From Zerene cesonia (lineage: Eukaryota > Arthropoda > Insecta > Lepidoptera > Pieridae): a stretch of DNA of 64,000 bases. Where the stretch lies: contig NC_052106.1 of NCBI RefSeq assembly GCF_012273895.1, forward strand, positions 8,556,001 to 8,620,000, written 5' to 3'. Below are positions 55,905 through 64,000 of this stretch, piece after piece (position 1 is the first letter of the stretch; each line of letters starts with the position of its first letter). A program made the position numbers and the translations under genes. The notes under the pieces were generated by a model. That model was not told where the DNA came from and did not search any database. It was given only the letters and a program-made list of their open reading frames with translations.

Positions 55905-56035
55905 CTAGCTGACCTGGCAAACGCTGCTGTTCCTAACTCTATCATTTTCTAAGATTCAGATCTACCGGATATAGACATAAAATTTCATGAGAATCGGTCC
56001 AGCCAGTAGGAGTATGGTAACTAACATTGTGACAC
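55905..56035 (-). mobile_element. Helitron-like element, antisense, of the 16144 type
   Basis: CCTAGCTGACCTGGCAAACG followed by CTGCTGTTCC, TTTCATGAGAATCGGTCCAG and AGTAGGAGTATGGTAAC, ending CATTGTGACAC. It directly abuts the sense element that follows, 5' end to 5' end. Confidence 0.65.
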
Positions 56036-56225
56036 TACATAGTATAAAACAAAATCACTTTCTTTGTCCCTATGTCCCTATGCTTAAATCTTAAAAACTA
56101 CGCAACGGATTTTGATGGGGTTTTATTTAATAGATAGAGTGGTTCAAGAGGAAGGTTTATATGTATAATAACATCTATTAAACTACTCCGAATTTAACGT
56201 GTTCGAAGCCGCGGGCAAAAGCTAG
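56036..56225 (+). mobile_element. complete Helitron-like element (190 bp)
   Basis: ACATAGTATAAAACAAAATC, CTATGCTTAAATCTTAAAAA, CTACGCAACGGATTTTGATG and GAAGCCGCGGGCAAAAGCTA with G|T. It is the reference copy in this window for the subtype at 16657, 24708, 27835 and 28471. Confidence 0.75.
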
Positions 56226-57471
56226 TTTTATATAATACATATATTAACTGTATGTATTATTTTAATTGTATGTTAAAGCTAGTCTCGTTTTAACATGAAG
56301 TATACTCGCCAACACGACATTACATATAACCCTCGAACTGTAACCAGCTAAACAGTTCACACGACCGCAATTGAAATAATTTTTGCGCTCATCGAGTTTC
56401 AAATTACCGATGGGAGCCAGTAATTACGGGCCAAATCCGAATCAGAGTTAACAGTAATTTGTAGATATTAATATCGGCACAATTTACTGGACAAATATTG
56501 AATTAAATTATCTCGTTCCTGTTCCGAGGGCGAAACGTATTGATACGCGTGTGGTCTGATTATAAACCCGCTGTGTTTTATTAAAGAAGCGATGGATGAA
56601 AATTACGATGTTTAATTGTAAATTTTGTTTGAGTCGATATTATAATGAAGGAGTTGGGTATTCACCACGTTTCATTTATGTAGGTATGCTAATTGATTTC
56701 TCCACAGCTTCATACTTTTTTTACAGTTTTATTGTTTTATAAAAACTTCTTAATATAATATAGAGACAAGGAAAATAGGTGTCTCTGAAAAAGTTTCGTT
56801 TCTAACATCATAATTACTATGAAAGTAAGTCTCGTGAATTTTTTTTAAGGTTAGAAATTTTCTCATTACCAATGCATTTGAATGCTATAAACCTAAAATT
56901 AAATTGATCTCATAATTGACAGATTTGTACTTATTTTTAACTGTTATTACTACAACATGCATTATCGTATATATTTACCGTGATAGTCGCTTAAAGGTTT
57001 CTATTCGATGCAATAATTTCAAAATTCAATTTCTACAGAATTGATGGAAAAATAATTCAAAATTTAAAACGTCAATATTTAAGGATCGTATTTACATATT
57101 ACGCCTTTGTTCAAAAAGTCCCTATAAACCACATAAGCATGCAACTTTAGGAAAACCAAATCACGCAATTAATTTGATGCAAGCAAAGTTAGTTTGCTTT
57201 CATATCCAACTTCCAACTATTCGACACATGGAGTGTAACACTGCGCTTACTGGGGCAGCGGTAGCGATCTATAAATCACTTCAATAGCTTGTTATACCAT
57301 GTATGATGGTTATTCAGTTAACTTTTTTACATGGTTGGTAGGTATCAGTCTCCCATCTAACTATCCCACTGACGAATAATGAACACATTTTTAACTAATT
57401 TTTTTCTTGTCGTGTTTGTTTTATTAGATATATAATGTACAATATGTAAACATTATAACATGTAACGACCG
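56226..57471. other. repeat-poor stretch, possible regulatory DNA at 56310-56600
   Basis: 56395-56600 carries CCGATGGGAGCCAGTAATTA (homeodomain-like TAATTA), TGTTCCGAGGGCGAAACG and TCTGATTATAAACCCGC in a less AT-rich context without repeat ends. The rest is AT-rich. Confidence 0.3.
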
Positions 57472-57570
57472 TCTAGACCACTAGACCAAATTAAATGGGA
57501 CCACACGGGAGGTACCAGCTTTCAGCTATCGGCATTCGAATAAAAAAGAATCATCGTTTATATTAATATA
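57472..57570 (-). repeat. CCGACTT..GGAGG family, internal antisense fragment
   Basis: ACTAGACCAAATTAAATGGG, ACCACACGGGAGGTACCAGC and ATAAAAAAGAATCATCG align with the fragments at 155 and 18674. Confidence 0.55.
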
Positions 57571-57890
57571 GATACATACAGTAATCTATTAATGTTCTAT
57601 CGCTCTACCGCTTATCGCTACCGCTAAGCTTACCCACATGTTAGTCCTGGTGCATACGTTATATGTATAGACTACATAGATATATTATCTACAAACATAC
57701 TGGTTGCATGTAGCAGGTGAATTGAGAGATATAACAAATACTAGCATTAACATTATGGACGAGGTGCATAGCCTTTCGATTTGATATCATAGTATATAAC
57801 TAAATAGTATTATAATAATTTATTTATTTTCTCATCAAAAATGATTATCTCTACAATATATTGTTAAATTTATTGCTTATTACTTACATT
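57571..57890. other. AT-rich noncoding DNA
   Basis: No feature recognised. Confidence 0.45.
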
Positions 57891-57957
57891 TGTGAGAGAC
57901 TGGTGCCCGAGATAAGTATAGAATACTTGTGTTACGGGTCACCAGGCCCCCAAGAAT
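57891..57957 (+). repeat. short dispersed repeat, copy 2 (see 14120)
   Basis: TGTGAGAGACTGGTGCCCGA and GGGTCACCAGGCCCCCA, in the same order and nearly the same spacing as at 14120. Confidence 0.55.
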
Positions 57958-58029
57958 TTACAGTTATATTTATTTATGAGATAAACAATGAACATTATGG
58001 ACATTAATGAAATGATGAGAATTTTTTTG

Positions 58030-58150
58030 TATAGTATAGAACAAAACCCCTTTTCGCCGTCTATGTATGTATGCTTAGATCTTTAAAACTACGCAACAGA
58101 TTTTGATGGGGTTTTTATAACAGAGTGATTCGAGAGACGTTGTTTTTATA
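58030..58150 (+). mobile_element. Helitron-like element, 3' truncated
   Basis: ATAGTATAGAACAAAACCCC, AAAACTACGCAACAGATTTT and GATGGGGTTTTTATAACAG. It is a 5' part of the 56036 subtype and stops before the CTAG end. Confidence 0.6.
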
Positions 58151-58874
58151 TCAACAATTGTTTTTTGTGAATTAAGACTTAATCAATAATGTGGTAAATA
58201 GACAACAAAATTCATACTATGCCTATATTATTATTCACGAGGAAGTGCTAAGGTTAGTACCTACTATTAAAATAAATGTAATAAAACATGTGTGACGTCA
58301 TGTATCATAATTTTCATCATTTCAATATCACATTAAAAGCGCTGATGAGATTCCACAATATACAAGTGCTCTCTCAACAAATCCATAATGGGTTTTTCTA
58401 ATTAAAAAAAATCGCGTATCCATCGACGCGTGAAGAGGGGAGCCGCGACGTTCGCCCGCACGGAGCCAGCGATGTGTGAGGCTGTGTTTGTTTGCAACCG
58501 CCTGTAATTGGTACTGCATACGTCAAATATCGCACGTTATAGGGGTGATAGGTTTGCCTTTTTGGCGCTAAATATCAAATGAATTATATAGGAGTTCACT
58601 ATATTAAATCGATCGAAACAAAAGTAATATATGTACATATATAAATTCAGAATCAATTCAAACATTTTACATTTCTAATATAACTATATTTTAAAGAGCA
58701 CTTGTGCAGAACGTAAATTTTAATGCATAAAATTTATACACGAATAAACACACTAAAATGAAAACGTACATTTAGGATTTATAGAGACAAAATTTTATGA
58801 AAATTTGTTTTCGAACAAACTTTAAAGTTTAAACTGAATCTAACCTTTATATTGTGACCTTCATATTACAATAT
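58151..58874. other. noncoding stretch with a GC-rich patch and CRE-like site
   Basis: TGACGTCA is at 58293-58300. 58425-58515 is GC-rich. On the minus strand it follows ACCAATTACAG and is open for 63 codons (58328-58519, with HRWLRAGERRGSPLHASMD). No donor follows, and no family is recognised. Confidence 0.3.
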
Positions 58875-59005
58875 ACTAGCCGTTCATCCCGGTTCCACCC
58901 GAGTTGAGACGGGTTAAAAAAAAGAAATATTATCGCAAAGAACACTCGCAGATAGCGCAGCTTTCTAATGATAAAAGATTTTTAAAATCAGTTAGGCACA
59001 TCTAG
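58875..59005 (-). mobile_element. Helitron-like fragment, antisense
   Basis: A|CTAGCCGTTCATCCCGGTTC followed by CACCCGAG, GCAGCTTTCTAATGATAAAA and TTAAAATCAGTTAGGCAC. It is the subtype of 47637. Confidence 0.6.
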
Positions 59006-59394
59006 ATATTACCCCCCACAATATCACAAACTCATCGAATCACAAAGCCTACCATTTTGTAATACTGTAATAGAAAATTATATACGTAAATCAAATGAGT
59101 GTCAACCCTGAAAGGCCTACATCGAGACTTCAATTAGAGCATAATTGGAAGTGCAATTTTTAATGCGCCTCATATAATCGACAGATGAATTAATTTTCAT
59201 GAAACTATTTAAATCTGAATTACTTTGAATTTTTCGAATTATCATTCAGTATTATTCATAAGCCATCAAGATCTCCTAACCTCATTTAAAACATATTACG
59301 TCTGTACAAATATCCCTCTTTAGTTTTAATTTATACTGATATTGGAATAGAAGCTAAAACAAGTTCATTTATCTTATTTCTTAATTTTTTTAAG
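59006..59394. other. AT-rich noncoding DNA
   Basis: No feature recognised. Confidence 0.45.
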
Positions 59395-59600
59395 ACCAAA
59401 CGCAAAACGACGGAACGTTGTGTCCGTCTGTAGCATCGTAGCTCCTGAACGGATAAAAGGAATTTCATTTCGTTTTGTTAGTTCTGAGATGTGTTTGATG
59501 AAAATCAATTAAAATTATCTGCTGCCACAGAATGGTGGATTAAATATTTAGTAGTACAATACTAAACACTGACAACTTTCAAATACAAGATGGCCGCAAA
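59395..59600 (+). repeat. interspersed repeat GTCCGTCTGTAGCATCGTAGC..AAGATGGCCGC
   Basis: TTGTGTCCGTCTGTAGCATC, GTAGCTCCTGAACGGATAAA, TTAGTTCTGAGATGTGTTTG and ATACAAGATGGCCGCAAAAA are blocks I associate with a common lepidopteran repeat of the same general build as the Helitron-like group. Termini are not clear. Confidence 0.45.
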
Positions 59601-61489
59601 AAATGGAGGATTTTAAAATTTAATTGAATTGTTACTCCATGTGATTGCACTGATTTAATGACGACTGAAGTTCAAATCAGTACTGTACTTACCCTTATAA
59701 AACCGTTTCGACGTTACACAAGGACAAATAAACAATTTAAGCGAACAACAAATAGAAAAAATAACAAATACACTTTCACAGTCATAATCTTAGCAAGGAT
59801 GTAATTTGGATATAACAGATCCCTCACAAAGCAACTGCAAACCGTGACCGATATAATAACAACAACAATTTTCCACCGCCAACTTACTATAAAGCTGGCA
59901 AAGCTTATTGAAATTCCTGTGTATTCCGCTTCCATTGAGCTTTTAAAATTGTGAGCTTCCCTCCATAGCGTATACTATGAGTTCTTTCTCTGTTGTGTGC
60001 TTATTTTAAAGATAGCTCGGACAGATATTTGAGATCGATTTGGGAATTTCCGAAGAGCGGTTTTCTTTACGTTACTACGAGCGTTATTTGATTGAAAGAG
60101 AGTAGAAAAATTTGTTTTGCGACCATTCTAAAAAAAAGAAGCTACATAGAATTGAAAACTTTCATTGGAGGAAAATATTACATTGGATGAAACAAAAACA
60201 AACAAAGCAGTACCAAAAAGCTTCAACTTGTGTAAAGTATGAAAAAAGGGTGCTAATGTCTCCAATCTCTATTTTCATATGCTGCAATTGACGAGGTATT
60301 TTGCTTGGATACTTTCGTAAAATCTATTGTTTCTTAAAATGCTTACATCGCCTCTAACAACACAACAACGGAGCGATATTCATATTTCCAAGTCTTTAAT
60401 TTCATAATTTGTTGACTGTACACAACTTAAAATAAATGTAGCTGATTAACACTAGATGGCTGGAGAAATATCTCGTATGATGCGACTAGATAACATTAAA
60501 CTGGGTCATGAAGCTGTCAACATAATTAATTACAATTCACATGCATGAGAATTTAATAAATAATGTCATGTTTAATTAATATACGTCGGAAGTACGTTTC
60601 AAATTTCCGTTTGTACGGCAAATATGTGTTTTCAAAGATATTAAAAGGGAGGGGAGTGGAATGTAATTTCCTTCGGGAGTTGCGATGGATTAGTACGCAT
60701 TTTACGTTAGTTCCCTAATCTTTGGACGAGCTGTAGGGAAGTCTATCGTTGGAACAATTTTAGATATTTCTAGAAGAGACTTCGTTAATGTTCACTTAGA
60801 TGTGACCAGTATAAGTTGACCTGCCTGAAATACAACGATAGTTACGGAAGAGAGATCCAATTGCGAAATTTTCGCCAATTAATTATGTGGTTTTTTTGTA
60901 GGAGATGGTGTTTATTCGCAACTATTTGACGATAGGTCGACTACCCAAAATTCTATAAAGTTAGGCATTGAAAATCAACCCAATCACATTTTACATACAA
61001 AATTTTTTTGAATTATACATTACTATCAGGATAGCTACATATGGCTGTGTAAAGAAAAACTCGATTTGTTGTTAAGATTTATTAATATCATATGATACAG
61101 AAATATAAATGTCCACTGCAATAGCAGGTACACAGAGATGTATATATAGTATTTACCACCACCTTTAATAAATAAATAGTGCAGAAAAAAGATGCTCAAT
61201 ACTACTGAAAAATAAATTGAAAAAGCCTCGTACTGAGAAATCGTATAAAGCGTTAACACAAAAGGATAAAAATGTGTATCAGCCAATTCAGACGTAATAA
61301 AGAAGAATAAAAACAAAATGTCAAAACTCCATGTTCCGTGAAACAGATACGTTGCCGGTTATTTATTACTATAAATAAATGTTTACTGTTAGCCCGACCT
61401 TCCACACGTGTGAGCGAAGATATAATTTCATTTAAATTCACTACGGTATTTTTTGTATTGTATAAAAAATTAAAAGGAAACAAGTAGTT
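59601..61489. other. AT-rich noncoding DNA with one CTCF-like word
   Basis: ACACTAGATGGCTG at 60449-60462 matches 12 of 14 positions of the CTCF consensus. Open frames at 59714-59935 and 61035-61519 (minus) are hydrophobic chance frames. 60580-60720 is slightly less AT-rich. No repeat ends. Confidence 0.35.
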
Positions 61490-61640
61490 TGTCATGGTAA
61501 TGCTACATTGCACAAACATGATTATTACTCTGGTTTACCATGACATCTTTAAGTGGCACTAATTCCACTGTGCGAAAAAGACAGAGCTATGTCAATTGTC
61601 TAGCGCTATCACTTTTCCGCTTTGGGTTTTATACAGCTAT
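61490..61640. repeat. fold-back-like repeat: two adjacent inverted repeats
   Basis: TGTCATGGTAA (61490-61500) pairs perfectly with TTACCATGACA (61535-61545). Just to the right GTGCGAAAAAGACAGAGCT pairs imperfectly with AGCGCTATCACTTTTCCGC. The second pair has the look of a palindromic repeat common in Lepidoptera. A 68-codon frame covers part of it and is not a gene. Confidence 0.5.
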
Positions 61641-61764
61641 AAAACGTACGTATATAAAACGTTGCGAAAAACACATATTTTGTTTTTATTTGTATAGTTT
61701 ACACCGAAATCAAATCCAGTCTCTTACTACTACGCTTACGTGTTAACCAAGTAGCGAGTAGACG

Positions 61765-61910
61765 GTCTTTCAACCGACTTAAAAAAGGATGAAGTGAGCT
61801 CCTCAGTCAATTCGATTGTAGTATTTGTTAGCTCATAACTTTTGCTGGGTGAACCAATTCGTATGATTCTTTTTTTATTTGACAGTTGGTGCTTAGCATG
61901 TGATCTGATT
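61765..61910 (+). repeat. CCGACTT..GGAGG family, sense 5' part
   Basis: TTTCAACCGACTTAAAAAAG starts the copy, followed by GGATGAAGTGAGCTCCTCAG, TCAATTCGATTGTAGTATTT and CCAATTCGTATGATTCTTTT. Confidence 0.65.
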
Positions 61911-61917
61911 TAAATCA

Positions 61918-61953
61918 AGCGAACCACCAGCTCCCGCTATGGCATAAAAAAGG
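61918..61953 (+). repeat. 3' tip of the GGGCGGTGG family
   Basis: AAGCGAACCACCAGCTCCCG followed by CTATGGCATAAAAAA: only the A-rich end remains, joined to the repeat on its left. Confidence 0.5.
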
Positions 61954-62490
61954 CATCTTAATTTGAAGGCGATTTATGTTCTGTTAGAAATAATTATGGT
62001 CTCGATACCGTTATCTTAATATGACTGTGTGATAACTTCAAAATCGATTTATTAATTTCCATCCCACAAACACATAAACATACAAACATTACCTCTTCAT
62101 AAGGTATATTAATTTAGTATTCTCAGCACACACGCGCGCTGGATGCCATCCCATTTCCCTGTTGTCGCAGATAGGTAAGTCGAAACTGACATTTTGACAT
62201 CATATTTAATTTTCGTGCGGTTAGCTGAATTCAAAATAAAAGTATTTGCATTTTTAGCAATTTAAATAAAACGTGGTGCAATAGTAAATAGAATAATGCT
62301 TTTAGATGTTTCATGGATTTTTTATGTCACTAATTCATAATGTTAATGTTTAAATCAACGATTTAAACATTCAGCTTTTATGAATTTATAACATTCAAAA
62401 CCAATTTCCATGATAGCATACTTGAAATTGAAATGGTAACAAAATCCCTTAAAATGAAAAGCGGAGACCAGTGTATTATGTTCCCACTTA
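61954..62490. other. AT-rich stretch with a small hairpin
   Basis: AATGTTTAAATC (62345-62356) and GATTTAAACATT (62360-62371) form a perfect 12-bp stem with a 3-nt loop. Nothing else could be assigned. Confidence 0.5.
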
Positions 62491-62650
62491 TCTACTAACA
62501 TTATAAGGCGAAAGTTTGTAGGTATGGATGGATGGATAAATGTATGGATGTTAGTTAGTCTCTCATGCGAAAACGGCATAACGTATCTGTCTTAAATTTT
62601 GCACAGAAATAGATTATAGTCTGGATTAGCACATAAGCTACTGTTTGCTT
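62491..62650 (+). mobile_element. Helitron-like element, 3' end missing
   Basis: A|TCTACTAACATTATAAGGCG, the (GGAT)n patch GGATGGATGGATAAATG, TTTGCACAGAAATAGATTAT and TCTGGATTAGCACATAAGC. The GC-rich 3' block and CTAG are absent, and the next element begins at once. Confidence 0.65.
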
Positions 62651-62654
62651 GTAA

Positions 62655-62827
62655 CAGCTAATAAAATATAAGTGAGAAAGTGACTGATTGACTGTCTGTT
62701 TCTTCTTCCCGCCAAAACCATTCAACCGATTTGAGTGAAATTGTTATTAAAGTAGTTCCAGATCCGAGAAAGGACATAGGATAGTTTTTACCCCGGAATT
62801 CCCAGGGTAAGAAGAACTATTCTGGAA
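62655..62827 (+). mobile_element. Helitron-like/RTE-like repeat, sense
   Basis: AAGTGAGAAAGTGACTGATT, CTTCTTCCCGCCAAAACC, CAACCGATTTGAGTGAAATT, AGATCCGAGAAAGGACATAG and CCCCGGAATTCCCAGGG. The 3' end is cut by the insertion that follows. Confidence 0.6.
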
Positions 62828-63009
62828 AAAGATTTGTTATAGTATTTTCTTGTGTTTGGTTTCACGCGAGTATTATACATTTAGAAATTAAAAACTTTTC
62901 AACGGATTTTAAACGCGATTTATTCATTATATTATTAACCCGACGTTTCGAACACTTTACAGCGAGCGTGGTCACGTTGAAAAGTTTTTAATTTCTAAAG
63001 ATTTGTTAT
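62828..63009. mobile_element. fold-back insertion with 13-bp TSD, Penelope-like candidate copy 3
   Basis: AAAGATTTGTTAT occurs at 62828-62840 and again at 62997-63009, flanking a 156-bp insert (62841-62996). The insert starts in sense orientation (TATTTTCTTGTGTTTGGTTT, then CACGCGAGTATTATACATTT), then switches to antisense, with CCGACGTTTCGAACACTTTA and GCGAGCGTGGTCACG. A roughly 25-bp inverted pair (AAATTAAAAACTTTTCAACG at 62882-62901 and its complement at 62977-62996) brackets the antisense part. Copies 16400 and 28821 share both parts. The TSD shows this is a true insertion; the inverted build suggests priming from both strands or twin insertion. Confidence 0.7.
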
Positions 63010-63019
63010 GTTAGCTACT

Positions 63020-63204
63020 TCTATATATATAAAATTCTCGTGTCACAGTTTTCGTTGCCATACTCCTCCGAAACGGCTTGACCGATTCCTCTGAAATTTG
63101 GTAAGCATATTGGGTAGGTCTGAGAATCGGCCAACATCTATTTTTTATCCCGATATTCCTACGGGATGCGGACTTACGCGGGTGAAACCGCGGGGCGCAG
63201 CTAG
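63020..63204 (+). mobile_element. complete Helitron-like element (about 185 bp)
   Basis: TATATATAAAATTCTCGTGT, CACAGTTTTCGTTGCCATAC, TCCTCCGAAACGGCTTGACC, GAGAATCGGCCAACATC, the ACGGGATGCGGACTTACGCG block and CGGGGCGCAGCTAG|T. It joins the 5' half of the 16144 type to the 3' half of the 45276 type, so it looks chimeric. Confidence 0.75.
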
Positions 63205-63711
63205 TATATTATAAAAATCAAATTGCTGTCACCCGTAAGTAGTTATATAGTTTTCTTCCAGAATAAGAACTTTACAGCGTCGGTTGTAACATTTATGATG
63301 CAGTCAGTAATCTTTTCCGCTAGGTGATACTGACAGATAAATGAACAAAACATGAGTTTACACCTATTTTTAACATATTATGCATACATGTAAGCTGTAT
63401 TCTTAAACATAACATACAATATTGTACACTCTTCAAATCATAAAAAAAAGATTACAAAGGATTATTCCAAAGTCCATAATTGATGTCCCCAGAATCCGTA
63501 TTGAAATCAAATCAATTCAAATTTGAATTCAAACCCAGTAATTGATACAGAGCATTGATTAATTCGCAACAGGGATCGAGGGCCATTCAATTCCGCTTTT
63601 TGATTTCAACCAATGAATATAGGTTTGAGTTCTGCTTTGATTTTTTTGGCACTGGGTGGTTCTAGGTTTTTATAAATATCAGACGCTGGATTTAAAGTAA
63701 AACTAACATAC
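63205..63711. other. AT-rich noncoding DNA
   Basis: No repeat ends. If the segment to the right is an exon on the minus strand, this is its downstream intron. Confidence 0.4.
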
Positions 63712-63767
63712 CTGGATGCTTGTTTATCCAGTCCCGAGCTCGTGGAACTGGACAAATGTTGAACTAA
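63712..63767 (-). CDS. exon-like segment (56 bp), unconfirmed
   Basis: On the minus strand GCAATGTTTCAG (acceptor) precedes 56 bp that end GCATCCAG, followed by the donor GTATGTTAG. Only one frame is open: it starts at the first base, reads LVQHLSSSTSSGLDKQAS and leaves two bases. The Ser-rich, hydrophilic translation and both splice signals are better than background. The frame is also open upstream to an ATG at 63818, so a small frame of 70 codons runs through it. No family is recognised. It does not join in phase with the segment at 38013. Confidence 0.25.
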
Positions 63768-63915
63768 CTGAAACATTGCATTAATGTGTAAATACAAAAT
63801 ATAAATAAATATTTTCATCGTAAAATTGTAAACGCTGTTAGATTACATGCTTCAAAATGATGATCCGTGACATATGGTTACAATTTAATGCATTTTTATT
63901 TGGTTGATTATAATC

Positions 63916-63962
63916 TATCGATGTGAAATCGCTATATAGTGAAATATAATTTCACATCGATA
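63916..63962. repeat. hairpin, 14-bp perfect stem, 19-nt loop
   Basis: TATCGATGTGAAAT (63916-63929) pairs with ATTTCACATCGATA (63949-63962). The loop is AT-rich. It is short for a microRNA precursor and no second copy was seen. Confidence 0.8.
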
Positions 63963-64000
63963 AATCTCAATATAATTTACAAAACTCAAAAAAAAAAACT

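Noticed and set aside
7824..58300. Three TGACGTCA sites (7824, 39765, 58293) as a CREB-regulated locus
   Set aside because: They are isolated and tens of kilobases apart; this number can occur by chance, and no promoter is near them.
58328..58519. GC-rich minus-strand frame as an exon
   Set aside because: An acceptor-like ACAG is present but no donor or polyadenylation context follows, and no family is recognised.
1..64000. CRISPR arrays, bacterial operons, phage or viral genes
   Set aside because: The repeat and splice features are those of an insect genome. No regularly spaced repeat arrays with unique spacers and no viral protein-like frames were seen.

Overview
ORGANISM AND GENERAL CHARACTER. 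The window is AT-rich eukaryotic DNA, almost certainly from a lepidopteran insect (moth or butterfly). The main evidence is the repeat content. Many short Helitron-like elements of the Lepidoptera type are present, with 5' ends reading TCCTACTAATATTATAAATG and 3' ends reading GCGGGCAAAAGCTAG, usually inserted between an A and a T. There are also a tRNA-derived SINE, several copies of a fold-back/SINE-like family carrying GGGCGGTGG and ACCATCAGGCGACCC blocks, and the interspersed family that begins CCGACTTCAAAAAAGGAGG. Three runs of exactly 1000 N (20693-21692, 26541-27540, 50665-51664) are scaffolding gaps. LAYOUT. No complete protein-coding gene, rRNA or functional tRNA is visible. The longer open frames either lie inside repeats, cross the N gaps, or have no recognisable protein. 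The window is best read as intergenic DNA or part of one very long intron. Roughly: 0-2 kb holds a 10-bp periodic array and two acceptor/donor-fused (ratchet-like) splice motifs; 3-17 kb is unique AT-rich DNA with scattered repeats, including copy 1 of an unnamed 0.35-kb element; 17-20 kb is repeat-poor and looks like candidate regulatory DNA; 20-30 kb holds two gaps, the best SINE-like copy, inverted copy 2 of the unnamed element, and clustered Helitron and Penelope-like fragments; 30-50 kb is mixed, with nested Helitrons, a tRNA-SINE and a 42-bp tandem repeat; 52-54.3 kb carries a cluster of CTCF-like motifs; 62.4-63.2 kb is a dense insertion hotspot with a fold-back insertion bounded by a 13-bp target-site duplication. 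FUNCTION. If genes are involved at all, this DNA would act through splicing (ratchet-like sites and a few short exon-like segments, on both strands and unconfirmed) or through cis-regulation (CTCF-like cluster, 10-bp periodic Grainyhead-like array, homeodomain/POU motif groups). Nothing here amounts to a demonstrable new system. The most check-worthy items are the CTCF-like cluster with a perfect 14-mer match nearby, the helically phased array, the fold-back insertion with its TSD, the perfect 22-bp palindrome, and the exon-like segments. All coordinates were read by eye. Family names are given only where the diagnostic ends are visible.
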